Under the pieces are notes generated by a model that saw only the letters and a program-made list of their open reading frames with translations, had not been told where the DNA came from and did not search any database. Below, one piece after another: positions 45,631 to 54,352 of a stretch of 64,000 bases of DNA (the first letter of the stretch is position 1; each line of letters begins with the position of its first letter). The position numbers were made by a program, and so were the translations under genes. The DNA comes from an uncultured Pelagibacteraceae bacterium (lineage in GTDB: Bacteria > Pseudomonadota > Alphaproteobacteria > Pelagibacterales > Pelagibacteraceae): assembly GCA_902592715.1 (NCBI GenBank), contig CACJFS010000004.1, positions 1 through 64,000 on the forward strand, in the 5' to 3' direction.

Positions 45631-47373
45631 TTATTCACTGTCCTTCTTATTTTTTTTATCGTCTAATTGTTCGGAAAGGGATGAGAAGGGTAAATTTTTA
45701 CCACTTAGTGGACTAGAATGCTCTTTTATAGCTTTAGCATTCATTATTTCTTCAAGTAATTTTATACTTAAAGATACTTTTCGTTTTTCAAAATTTAATT
45801 CAGATATTGCGGCATCTATTCGTTCCCCACCCACAAATCTTGAAGGTCTAGCATCTGAACTACTCATTGCTATTTGTGATTTCTTAATTAAAATTTCAAC
45901 ATCACAATCTTCAGGTTTTACGGTTAAACCTTTATTATCTGAAGAAATAACTTTAACTGTAATTGCATCTTTAATTTTTTTATTTTTAAACCAATCGAAA
46001 GGATCATTTTGTAATTGTTTAAGACCCACTCTTACTTTTTGTTCAGTTTTTTTAATTTCTAGAATTTTTACTTTTAGTTGGTCCCCTTTTTTGTATTTAG
46101 TTAGTTCATCCTCAGGTTTGCCAGTATATGACAGATCGTTCGAATGTAAAAAGCCATCTATATCAAAATCTTCTAATTTTACATAAATAGCATATTCATT
46201 AGCATTACTCACAATTCCGTTTATTTCTGATCCAACAGGATAATTACTTTCAAGTTTAGAATAAGGATTTTCTTGTGTCAGCCTATGAGAAATTGCTACT
46301 CTTCTCTTATCTTTATCAATTTCTGTAATTACACATTCTATTTGATCACCTACTTTAAAGATTTTTTTAGGTGAAATATTTTTCTTAGTCCAGCTAATTT
46401 CACTACTATGAAGTAACGTACTAAGTCCCGCTTCGAGCTCACAGAAACATCCATAGTCGGTTATTTTAACTACTTTTACACTATACGTATTTCCTATTTG
46501 ATAATTAGATATATGTTCAAATGGATCTGGAGATAGCTGTTTAAGTGAACATCCAACTTGTAATTTTTCCATATCAATTGATATGATTTTTAAATCATGT
46601 TTTTCACCTATATTAAAAATTTCGTCTGGATGATTTACTCTACTGTAACTTATTTCTTGAAGGTGACACAGCGTATCCAGAGTTCCTTCAGGTGTTGTTA
46701 CCTCAAAGAAACATCCAAATGATGAATATCCTTTTACAACTGCATCTTTTATTATATCTCCAACTTTAAACTTTTCTATAATTTTAACTTTATCTTCTTT
46801 TTTGTTAGAGGAAACAACTTGTCTTCTAGATACAACACTATTTCCTCGAACCATATCTAGCTTAATTAGTGCAAATTTTTGTTCTACCCCAATTAAGTGA
46901 TCTATATTTTTTATAGGCTTATCTGAAATTTGAGATCCAGGACAAAACATAAGTGATCCAGTTTCAACGTGTTCAACAATTACGCCTCCTTTGGTCTTTT
47001 GAATAATTTTTCCATTAATTAATTCGTTATTTTCATAACATTTTACTAATTTATTCCATCCCTTAATTTTTTGTGCTTTCTGGGCAGATACAACAACATC
47101 ACCATTTTTATCTTCAATTTTTTCTAGTAATACTGACAATGTTTCGCCTTCTTTAATATTATCAGCCATACCAATCATTTTCATTTCATTTACATCAATT
47201 ACTGGTTCGCTTTTTAAACCTGGAATAAATAAAAAAATATACTTACTTGTTATTTTTGTAATTTTTCCATCTATGATTTTGCCTTCCTCTATCTTATTTT
47301 TTGACAACTGGCTATTTAGTAACTTTTCGAATTGCTGCTTAGCTGGTGATGATAAATCTGAATAAATTTCCAT
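45631..47373 (-). CDS. rpsA: 30S ribosomal protein S1
   Basis: S1 binds mRNA and helps unwind and place it on the 30S subunit. The 580-residue protein contains tandem S1 OB domains recognisable by strand patterns such as GGVIVEHV, GCFCEL, the EISWTKKNISP stretch and YAIYVKLEDFDIDGFLH. The C-terminus is short and charged. It lies between cmk (one-base overlap) and ihfB (three-base gap). Confidence 0.96.
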   Translation of the reverse strand: MEIYSDLSSPAKQQFEKLLNSQLSKNKIEEGKIIDGKITKITSKYIFLFIPGLKSEPVIDVNEMKMIGMADNIKEGETLSVLLEKIEDKNGDVVVSAQKAQKIKGWNKLVKCYENNELINGKIIQKTKGGVIVEHVETGSLMFCPGSQISDKPIKNIDHLIGVEQKFALIKLDMVRGNSVVSRRQVVSSNKKEDKVKIIEKFKVGDIIKDAVVKGYSSFGCFFEVTTPEGTLDTLCHLQEISYSRVNHPDEIFNIGEKHDLKIISIDMEKLQVGCSLKQLSPDPFEHISNYQIGNTYSVKVVKITDYGCFCELEAGLSTLLHSSEISWTKKNISPKKIFKVGDQIECVITEIDKDKRRVAISHRLTQENPYSKLESNYPVGSEINGIVSNANEYAIYVKLEDFDIDGFLHSNDLSYTGKPEDELTKYKKGDQLKVKILEIKKTEQKVRVGLKQLQNDPFDWFKNKKIKDAITVKVISSDNKGLTVKPEDCDVEILIKKSQIAMSSSDARPSRFVGGERIDAAISELNFEKRKVSLSIKLLEEIMNAKAIKEHSSPLSGKNLPFSSLSEQLDDKKNKKDSE

Positions 47374-48026
47374 TAAGTATTTAGTTTTTTGTCTATAATA
47401 GCTTTTAACTTTAAAAAGCAGGCTTTCTTACTTAATTTAGTAGTATTAATCAAGATAGAATCTTTTGTTTTTTTTAGGGGACCATATTTTCGCTCTCTAT
47501 CTGATTTATCCCTATTTCTAAGGCTTTTAAGCACTTCTTTATACGTAATTTTTTTGTTTAATTGTCTATATTCATTAAATCTCCTTTTAGCTCTTATTTG
47601 AAGATTGGCAGTTATAAAGAATTTAAACATAGCATCTTTTACTTGGATAGTGATTATGTCTCGTCCATCTAAAATAGAACCTTTATATTTTCTTGGAGGA
47701 TTGTAAGCACATTTTTGTTGAAATTGATGCACAATATCTCTGATCCTTTTATCTTTTGCAATTCTTGATGCGGAAATAGCCACTTCATTTGATAGAAGTT
47801 TTTTATTTTTTAAATAATTTAAATTTAAATTATCTATTTTTTTTTTAATGAAATTGTAAGAAAATTTTTTATCTTTAATTTTTAAATAACCTATATATCT
47901 ATAAATTTTACCAGTATCTAAATAAAATAGATTATAATATTTAGAAATTAACTTGGCTTGTGTACCCGCTCCTGCTGCAGCTGGTGAGTCAATAGCTACC
48001 GTAATTATATTTTTTCTTTTTTTCAA
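47373..48026 (-). CDS. cmk: cytidylate kinase lacking the P-loop lysine
   Basis: Cmk phosphorylates CMP and dCMP. The 217-residue protein is placed by GRDIITIQVKDAMFK, the RRFNEY segment and NRDKSDRERKYGPLKKTKDS. The P-loop, normally GPAxxGKGT, reads SPAAAGAGTQAK: Gly14 is Ser and the essential Lys is Ala20, with Lys only at 24. The next motif, normally DTGAMYR, reads DTGKIYR with a new Lys40. The change is directly visible and not a frame error. It overlaps aroA by four bases and rpsA by one. Confidence 0.88.
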   Translation of the reverse strand: MKKRKNIITVAIDSPAAAGAGTQAKLISKYYNLFYLDTGKIYRYIGYLKIKDKKFSYNFIKKKIDNLNLNYLKNKKLLSNEVAISASRIAKDKRIRDIVHQFQQKCAYNPPRKYKGSILDGRDIITIQVKDAMFKFFITANLQIRAKRRFNEYRQLNKKITYKEVLKSLRNRDKSDRERKYGPLKKTKDSILINTTKLSKKACFLKLKAIIDKKLNT

Positions 48027-49345
48027 TTTATTTTAGCCCCAATTATTTTTAAGATGTTCAAAAATTTAGGAAAAGATGTATTCGCACTTTTTTTATCATT
48101 AATTTTCCATTTACCTCCCAATGTTAGAGCCGCTATACATGAGAGGAAAAATATTCTATGGTCCTTTAAAAAATTTTTGATTTCATAATTTTCTGTTAAG
48201 TTCAAGTCAGGATTTCCATGGATATTTATATCATTTTTAAATCGCTCTACTTTAATTCCAATTAATCTTAAAAATTTAATTCCTAAATCTAATCTTTTTG
48301 ATTCCTTTTTGTTCATCTCACCTAATTTTTTAAATTTTGATATACCCTTAGCTTTTGCAGCAACTAAAAATATAATCAAAAATTCATCTATGGCCGAACT
48401 ATTTAGTTTAGATTGGCAATTTATAGATTTTAATTTTGTTTTACTTTTTACATAAATATCCGCAATTTCTTCACCGTTATATATTTTTTTTCTTTTTAAT
48501 TTTATTTCTCCCCCCATCTTATTAAGTATTGTTATAATTCCAATTCTACTTTTATTTATATTTACATTCTCAATTATGATTTGAGATTTATTTGATAGAA
48601 GTGTTAGAACAATAAAAAAAGCAGCAGAACTTATGTCTCCTGGTACGTTGTATTTAAATGCTCTAAATTGTTTTAAACCTTTGATAAATATTATATCCAA
48701 TTTTTTTTTTTTGACGCTTATAGGATATTTTAAAAATTTTAGCATTAATTCTGTATGGTTCCTAGAGAATTTAGATTTTATGACAGTTGTTCCTGGTGTA
48801 TTTAATGCAGATAAAATTATACAAGACTTTACTTGGGCACTACCAATTGTCTCATTATAAGTAATTGGTCTCAGGAAATCACTTCCAGTTATTTCAATCG
48901 GAAGAGAATTGTTCTTACTTTTAATATTTACTCCAAAGTTTTTTAAAGGTTTTATTACTCTTGAAAAATCTCTTTTTGATAAACTTTTATCTCCAATCAA
49001 CTTAACTTTATTTTTAGATTTAACTAATAAACCCAAGATTAATCTTGCTAAAGTACCTGAATTTCCCGCATTTATAGTTGTATTTTTTTTTATTTTAAAA
49101 CCGTTAAGCCCGTATCCTTCGATAAAGTAAATATTTTTTTTTTTATAATAATTTATTCCAAGTTTTTTGACTGTTTTAAGAGCATTTAATACATCTTCAG
49201 ATTCAAGAAGATTAGAAATTTTAGATATGCCCACAGCTTGAGATGCTAGTAGAACTGACCTTATAGATATACTTTTATCAGAACTAACCATTATTTTTCT
49301 TCTAAATTTTTTAATTTTTTGATTTATGAATATATGATTAGACAC
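48023..49345 (-). CDS. aroA: 3-phosphoshikimate 1-carboxyvinyltransferase (EPSP synthase)
   Basis: AroA joins shikimate 3-phosphate and PEP. The 440-residue protein has SDKSISIRSVLLAS (usual KSISHR, here with Ile for His), AGNSGTLARLILG, a GDKSLSKRDFSR stretch, the GSAQVKSC motif and PGDISSAAFF. It is the first gene of the leftward run aroA-cmk-rpsA-ihfB-pyrF-trpFBA-accD-folC, seven bases from lptB. Confidence 0.95.
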   Translation of the reverse strand: MSNHIFINQKIKKFRRKIMVSSDKSISIRSVLLASQAVGISKISNLLESEDVLNALKTVKKLGINYYKKKNIYFIEGYGLNGFKIKKNTTINAGNSGTLARLILGLLVKSKNKVKLIGDKSLSKRDFSRVIKPLKNFGVNIKSKNNSLPIEITGSDFLRPITYNETIGSAQVKSCIILSALNTPGTTVIKSKFSRNHTELMLKFLKYPISVKKKKLDIIFIKGLKQFRAFKYNVPGDISSAAFFIVLTLLSNKSQIIIENVNINKSRIGIITILNKMGGEIKLKRKKIYNGEEIADIYVKSKTKLKSINCQSKLNSSAIDEFLIIFLVAAKAKGISKFKKLGEMNKKESKRLDLGIKFLRLIGIKVERFKNDINIHGNPDLNLTENYEIKNFLKDHRIFFLSCIAALTLGGKWKINDKKSANTSFPKFLNILKIIGAKIN

Positions 49346-49352
49346 GAAGAAA

Positions 49353-50129
49353 TTAATTTATTTTAAATTCGTCGCCAAAATAAGCTGATCTTGCACTTGA
49401 ATCTTTTACAATCTCATCTGGGCTACCTGAGGCAATTATTTTCCCATTAGATAAAACAATCGCTCTATCTACACAGCTTAGCAAATCTCTTGCTTGATGA
49501 TCACAAACAACTACTGTAATTTTTTCTAAAGATTGCAGGTTTACAATTATTTCTTGTAGCATTTTTATTGTTAGGATATCTAATGCAGCAAATGGTTCAT
49601 CCAAAAGTAGAATATTTGGATCATTTATAAGAGCCATTGAAATGACTAATTTTTTTTTTTGACCTCCAGATAAGTGTTTAGCTTTTATTCTTAACAGGGA
49701 GTCAAATTCAAACTGAGCAATTATTTTATCAATTTTTAATTTTCTTAAATCTTTTTCTTTTATATGGATTTCTCCAACTAAATTTAAATTATCTAGTAAA
49801 CTTAAATCCTGAATAAAACCACCATATTGAGGAACATAACCAAGTTTAAATTTTGTTGCTCTTTCATAAATAGGAATATCAGTACAATCAATTTCATTAA
49901 TAAATACTTTTCCAAAACTAGGATCTTTTAAACCAGTTATAATATGAAATATAGTTGATTTTCCTACACCATTAGGCCCTAACATTCCTAAAATTTCTTG
50001 TTTGTTTATTTTTAAATCTAAATTATTTAAGATTTGTCGTTTATTATAAAACATCGAAATTTTTTCTAAGCTCAAAATAGGTTTTGTTTCTTTAAATTTT
50101 TTAATTCTGAATTTTTTAATAAGTGCCAT
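49353..50129 (-). CDS. lptB: LPS export ABC transporter ATP-binding protein
   Basis: LptB powers LPS extraction from the inner membrane with LptFG. The 258-residue ATPase has Walker A GPNGVGKST, the Q-loop region, signature LSGGQKKKL and Walker B ILLLDEPFAALD with the D-loop. The H-loop is VCDHQA. It overlaps the LptC-like gene by one base. LptF and LptG are not in the window. Confidence 0.92.
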   Translation of the reverse strand: MALIKKFRIKKFKETKPILSLEKISMFYNKRQILNNLDLKINKQEILGMLGPNGVGKSTIFHIITGLKDPSFGKVFINEIDCTDIPIYERATKFKLGYVPQYGGFIQDLSLLDNLNLVGEIHIKEKDLRKLKIDKIIAQFEFDSLLRIKAKHLSGGQKKKLVISMALINDPNILLLDEPFAALDILTIKMLQEIIVNLQSLEKITVVVCDHQARDLLSCVDRAIVLSNGKIIASGSPDEIVKDSSARSAYFGDEFKIN

Positions 50130-50899
50130 TAGTTTGTAACTACCTCAACTTCTGACTCAGCCTTTTCTGGATTTATATTTATATCTTTAGTCTTTAAATC
50201 AAACTCAACTATTCCAGCCTTCATAATTGACTTAGGATCTGTCACAACTACTTTGTTGTAAGCTATCGCTTTATTTGTTTCCATATTAATATCAAAATTT
50301 ATACATGTAATTTTTTTATCTTCATAATTTATTATTACATTTTTATAAAACTTTGAATTTAAATTTTCAGAATTGTAATGAGCATAATCTGATGTAATAT
50401 AGATCGTAGCTCTTTTATCTGAATTAATTTCACCTCTTACATTTTTAAGATCAAGAATATTTTTGTTATCATTGTTGGTTTTCCCAGAATTTGCCAAAAG
50501 ATAGAATTCATTACCTTTTTGGTCCACAGATATATACTCAACATCTTTAACAAGATTTTTTATTTCCTTTTTATTAATTTCTTTTTTAACAGGTTTTTCA
50601 TCTTTTATTTCTTTTATATCATTCTTCTTTTCATTTTTAACTTCATCTTTTATTTTTATATTTTCGATCCTGTCTTTACTTTCATTGTTTGCAATTTTAT
50701 CTTCAAGTTTGTTATTTTTTAATTCTAATTCAATAATTTTATTTTTAAGTTCCTCAGTTTCATTCATTAAATTATTTTCAGATAGTTCGATTTCTTCGAC
50801 AACATTATTTTCTGTTTTAAAATATTTTAAGTAAACAACACTAATAATTAATCCTATTAAACATAGAATTATAATCTGTAAGAAAGATTTTATAGACAT
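50129..50899 (-). CDS. lptC: LptC-like LPS transport protein with a long charged linker
   Basis: LptC is a bitopic protein that takes LPS from LptBFG to LptA. Here the 256-residue protein has one transmembrane helix (residues ~6-26) and a Lys/Glu/Asn-rich, coiled-coil-like linker (~40-115). A C-terminal beta-rich domain (YISVDQKGNEFYLLA, ATIYITSDYAHY, NKAIAYNKVVVT) resembles the LptC jelly roll. The usual order kdsD-lptC-lptA-lptB is found without lptA. A role as LptA/LptC hybrid cannot be excluded. Confidence 0.72.
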   Translation of the reverse strand: MSIKSFLQIIILCLIGLIISVVYLKYFKTENNVVEEIELSENNLMNETEELKNKIIELELKNNKLEDKIANNESKDRIENIKIKDEVKNEKKNDIKEIKDEKPVKKEINKKEIKNLVKDVEYISVDQKGNEFYLLANSGKTNNDNKNILDLKNVRGEINSDKRATIYITSDYAHYNSENLNSKFYKNVIINYEDKKITCINFDINMETNKAIAYNKVVVTDPKSIMKAGIVEFDLKTKDININPEKAESEVEVVTN

Positions 50900-51880
50900 T
50901 TAACTTATATTTGCATCTAAAATATTATGAATGTGAATTAATCCAATTGTTATATTTCTTTTATTTTTGTGATGTACACATAAACTTGTAATCTTTTTTG
51001 TATTCATAATTGAAAGTGCTTCCACAGCAAGAATATTTTTGTCAACGGTTATTGGTTTCTTCTTCATTACCTTTTTTATTATTAAATTTTTAAAATTCGT
51101 ATTTTTATTTGAAATTCTCTTTAAATCTCCATCAGTTATTATCCCTGTAGTGTGTCCATTATCATTTTTAATTATTAATACCCCAAGCCCTTGTTCTGTT
51201 ATCTTTTTTAATGCACGATTCATATTCTCTTTTTCATTTATAAATGGCATTTTTTTTCCACTAAGCATTAAATCCTCAACTGTTTTTAATTGTATAGATA
51301 GTGATCCACTTGGATGAAACTTTTTGAAATCAATTTTACCAAATTTTTTATATTGCATACAAGTTACTGCTATAGCGTCGCCCAAAGCAATTTGGACTGT
51401 TGTAGATGAAGTAGGCACAAAGTTACCTGGACCAGCCTCTTTAACAGATGGTAATAGAAATTTAATATCTGCATTTTTATATAGAATAGAGTCTTTTTTT
51501 GAGGTTATGCCTATTAATTTTATGTTTTTATTACGAGATGTATATTGAATTATATTTTTTAACTCCTCGCTTTGCCCGCTTAAGCTAATTAATATCACAA
51601 TATCATTTGAGGTTACTTGTCCCATATCACCATGGCTTGCATTTGATGCATCAAGATAAAAAGAAGGAGTTCCTGTTGAAGAAAGTGTTGCAGATAATTT
51701 TCTACCAATTATTCCACTTTTGCCTACGCCGGAAATTATTATTTTTCCATTCTTACAATTTACAATTGTTCTAACTATTTGTTTAAACGACTTACCAATA
51801 CTTGATTGAAGTTTTTTAAGAGATAAGTATTCTAGTTTAATTACTTCTTTTGCAATATTTAATATTTTTTTATCGTGCAT
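50900..51880 (-). CDS. kdsD: arabinose 5-phosphate isomerase (KpsF/KdsD)
   Basis: KdsD makes arabinose 5-phosphate, the precursor of KDO in LPS. The ATG at 51880 gives 326 residues; an upstream ATG at 51916 overlaps rnd and is less likely. The SIS domain has GVGKSGIIGRKL, SHGDMG and ISLSGQSEE. A tandem CBS pair follows (~205-326, with GVLIIKNDNGHTTGIITDGD). It lies one base after rnd and its stop abuts the lptC start. kdsB at 57892 continues the same pathway. Confidence 0.93.
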   Translation of the reverse strand: MHDKKILNIAKEVIKLEYLSLKKLQSSIGKSFKQIVRTIVNCKNGKIIISGVGKSGIIGRKLSATLSSTGTPSFYLDASNASHGDMGQVTSNDIVILISLSGQSEELKNIIQYTSRNKNIKLIGITSKKDSILYKNADIKFLLPSVKEAGPGNFVPTSSTTVQIALGDAIAVTCMQYKKFGKIDFKKFHPSGSLSIQLKTVEDLMLSGKKMPFINEKENMNRALKKITEQGLGVLIIKNDNGHTTGIITDGDLKRISNKNTNFKNLIIKKVMKKKPITVDKNILAVEALSIMNTKKITSLCVHHKNKRNITIGLIHIHNILDANIS

Positions 51881-51881
51881 T

Positions 51882-52493
51882 TTAGTGTGACCAGATATCT
51901 TCTTTAAATGAAGCAAAATCTAATTCAACTCGTGTATTTATAAATTTAATTGTTTTGTCATAAATATCTTTTCTATTTTCTCTTTCTAATATATTTTTTA
52001 AAGATTCATATATCTGATGAAGATAAATAACATCTTGAGCACAGTACTTTAATTGTTTATCTGAAAGTTCACCCCCAAAGTCAGATGACTGTAATTGTTT
52101 ACTTATATCTACACCAATAAATTCTTTGATCAAATCTTTTAATCCATGCTTATCGGAATAGCTTCTTCCTATTTTACTCATTATTTTTGTACAATTAACA
52201 TTTTCAACATCAACTTTTAAATATTTTTTAATAAATAAAATATCAGCTCTTGCAAAATGAAATAATTTATTTAAATTTTTATCTAATAATACTTTTTTTA
52301 AATTTGGCGCATGATAATTATCTTTATCAAGTTGTATAATATGTGCATCATTTTTACCTGTAGATATTTGAACTAAGCAAAGTCTATCTCTTTCGATGTT
52401 AAGTCCAGTAAATTCACAGTCTATGGCTATCTTGTCACTGAACTTTATTTCATCTGGCAAATCTTTCTTATGTAATTTAATATCTAAATTCAT
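51882..52493 (-). CDS. rnd: ribonuclease D-like 3'-5' exonuclease
   Basis: A DEDDy exonuclease of the RNase D family, which trims tRNA and small RNA 3' ends. I use the ATG at 52493 (203 residues) because the frame's earlier ATG at 52568 would overlap the divergent gene at 52511. Motifs: D25 and E27 in AIDCEFTGL, HFARADILF, and YCAQDVIYLH with the catalytic Tyr/Asp. The HRDC domains of E. coli RNase D are absent, as in other short alphaproteobacterial forms. It is the first gene before kdsD. Confidence 0.88.
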   Translation of the reverse strand: MNLDIKLHKKDLPDEIKFSDKIAIDCEFTGLNIERDRLCLVQISTGKNDAHIIQLDKDNYHAPNLKKVLLDKNLNKLFHFARADILFIKKYLKVDVENVNCTKIMSKIGRSYSDKHGLKDLIKEFIGVDISKQLQSSDFGGELSDKQLKYCAQDVIYLHQIYESLKNILERENRKDIYDKTIKFINTRVELDFASFKEDIWSH

Positions 52494-52510
52494 TAAGTAG
52501 ATATATATAT

Positions 52511-53467
52511 ATGAAAAATCAGGATTCAATTTTAATATTTGGTTCATCAGGCCATATTGGCAAGTCACTTATTAGAAAATTTACAAAAAATAACTACAGA
52601 GTTACAGCAGTAACTAGAAGTATACATAGAAAAGGATATCAAATAAAAACTCAATCTAACTATGGATATTTAGCATTAGAAGAAATAAACGCTTTCACAG
52701 AGGAAAATATTTCTAAACTAATGGAAAACTCTTCTATCTGTATAAATTTGATAGGAATTTTGTATGAAAAAAAAAATAATCATTTTAATTTAATTCACTC
52801 TGATTTACCTTCTTTACTTTCTAAATGTGCTTCAAAAAAAAAGCTTGACCAATTCATTCACGTTTCGGCTTTAGGGATAGAGGAGGCAACAGATAGCAAT
52901 TACGCTCTTAGCAAATTGAATGGAGAAAAAAAAGTGAGGGAAAATTTTTCTAGATCAGTAATACTAAAACCATCAATTGTATATTCAGTCGATGATAATT
53001 TTACTACAAACTTTATGAATTTACTTAGTGTGCTTCCAATTATGCCATTATATTATGGTGGAAAAACAAAATTTACTCCAATACATGTTTCTGATTTTTC
53101 AAATATTATTTATGAAGTTATCAAAAAAAAAATATCTGGAGAAACACTTGAATGTATTGGACCAGAAGTTTTTACATTTAAAGAAATGTTGTTAAAGATC
53201 TTAAAATCCATTAATAAAAAAAGATTATTACTTCCAATACCTTTTTTTTTAGCAAAACTAAATGCTAAATTATTTCAATTAATGCCTAAGCCACTGATAA
53301 CACTAGATCAGTTAAAATTATTAAAATATGATAATATTATTTCAAAAAAATATAAAACCAATTATGATTTAAAAATGGAAGCAAATAAAAAATTTGAAGA
53401 GGAGATAAATCGTTACAGCTTTAATTGGACTAGTGGAGGTCAGTTTTCAAAAAAGATTGATAAGTGA
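52511..53467 (+). CDS. complex I NDUFA9-like NAD(P)-binding protein (atypical SDR)
   Basis: A 318-residue Rossmann protein similar to the mitochondrial complex I 39-kDa subunit NDUFA9 homologues found in alphaproteobacteria. The nucleotide motif is IFGSSGHIGKS, followed by VTAVTRS, a HVSALGIEE strand, YALSKLNGEK (Tyr-Lys pair) and FTPIHVSDF. In alphaproteobacteria such genes are often apart from nuo genes. Its promoter shares the 17-base gap with rnd. It may also act as a general oxidoreductase or epimerase. Confidence 0.82.
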   Translation: MKNQDSILIFGSSGHIGKSLIRKFTKNNYRVTAVTRSIHRKGYQIKTQSNYGYLALEEINAFTEENISKLMENSSICINLIGILYEKKNNHFNLIHSDLPSLLSKCASKKKLDQFIHVSALGIEEATDSNYALSKLNGEKKVRENFSRSVILKPSIVYSVDDNFTTNFMNLLSVLPIMPLYYGGKTKFTPIHVSDFSNIIYEVIKKKISGETLECIGPEVFTFKEMLLKILKSINKKRLLLPIPFFLAKLNAKLFQLMPKPLITLDQLKLLKYDNIISKKYKTNYDLKMEANKKFEEEINRYSFNWTSGGQFSKKIDK

Positions 53468-53471
53468 ATAT

Positions 53472-53726
53472 ATGTTAACTAATATTATTTATTTGCTAGT
53501 ATTTGTTATTTTAGTTTTTGTTTTGACTATTGCTGTAAAGGCAATAACTAGAGGAGTTGAGGCGAAACAAGTGCTAAATGAGGAAAAAAATTTACAAACA
53601 GATAACCAAAACACGAATCAAAATCTTGAGGTGATAAATCAAATAAAAGAATTAAAAGATTTACATGAAAAAGGTATTTTAAATGATGATGAATTTAAAA
53701 AAGCTAAAGAAAAAATACTAAAATAG
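53472..53726 (+). CDS. small membrane protein with SHOCT domain
   Basis: An 84-residue protein starting at the ATG at 53472 (the frame is open from 53433 but that part lies inside the previous gene). One transmembrane helix (residues ~4-22) is followed by an Asn/Gln-rich linker and a C-terminal SHOCT motif, LKDLHEKGILNDDEFKKAKEKIL, a short helical domain found at protein ends. Function is unknown. It ends one base before the convergent gcrA. Confidence 0.75.
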   Translation: MLTNIIYLLVFVILVFVLTIAVKAITRGVEAKQVLNEEKNLQTDNQNTNQNLEVINQIKELKDLHEKGILNDDEFKKAKEKILK

Positions 53727-53727
53727 A

Positions 53728-54225
53728 TTATGCTGATTTTACCTTTTTTTCTATAAATTTTGGGACTTCCTCATCCTTATCTATTACTTCTTCCTTTTTA
53801 CCTTTTGGTTGGAAAACTATCATAAGGTGTAATGGACAATAAGAGAATTTTTCAATTGATTTTCTTCCACAAAATGAGGAATCTTTTTCATCAGGATGAC
53901 CTTCCATATATTTGCAAGTACTTTCATTTAGGTCTTCTAATTGAATATTTTTAGCTGGCTCAAAATTTTTATCTAAAAGTAATGATCTAAATTTCTGTTT
54001 TCTACTTCCTTTTTTTATAAAGTTATTTGGCTGTAATCCTGCTCCTATTTTGTTCTGAGAAATTGTGGATCGAGTTTTAATTTTTGCAGATAAATTTAAC
54101 CTATGAGCCTTTCCAATCACTGCATTTCTGCTTACTCCCCCAATAATTTCAGCTATTTGACTGGCTGTTTGACCTTTGCCCCAAAGATCTTTGAGTTTAT
54201 TGACTTTTTCATCTGTCCAGCTCAT
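53728..54225 (-). CDS. gcrA: GcrA cell-cycle regulator
   Basis: GcrA is an alphaproteobacterial regulator that binds sigma70 and acts at GANTC sites methylated by CcrM. The 165-residue protein has the classic N-terminal HTH: MSWTDEKVNKL, then LWGKGQTASQIAEIIGGVSRNAVIGKAHRL. The C-terminal sigma-interaction part has CKYMEGHP and FCGRKS, then YCPLHL. CcrM is not in the window. A 127-base spacer separates it from the divergent ABC permease and holds both promoters. Confidence 0.95.
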   Translation of the reverse strand: MSWTDEKVNKLKDLWGKGQTASQIAEIIGGVSRNAVIGKAHRLNLSAKIKTRSTISQNKIGAGLQPNNFIKKGSRKQKFRSLLLDKNFEPAKNIQLEDLNESTCKYMEGHPDEKDSSFCGRKSIEKFSYCPLHLMIVFQPKGKKEEVIDKDEEVPKFIEKKVKSA

Positions 54226-54352
54226 ATATCTATATTTAGTATATTAAATAATTTTTACAACATTATCTTGAAACCATAATAAATGACTCATAACAAGCTT
54301 TTTTTTCTGTTTTTTAACAATTATTAAAAAAAAAGTTTATTAATAATTACTT

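Noticed and set aside
54319-54348. 9-bp inverted repeat before the ABC permease
   Set aside because: It consists only of A and T in a spacer that is almost all A/T, so chance pairing is likely.
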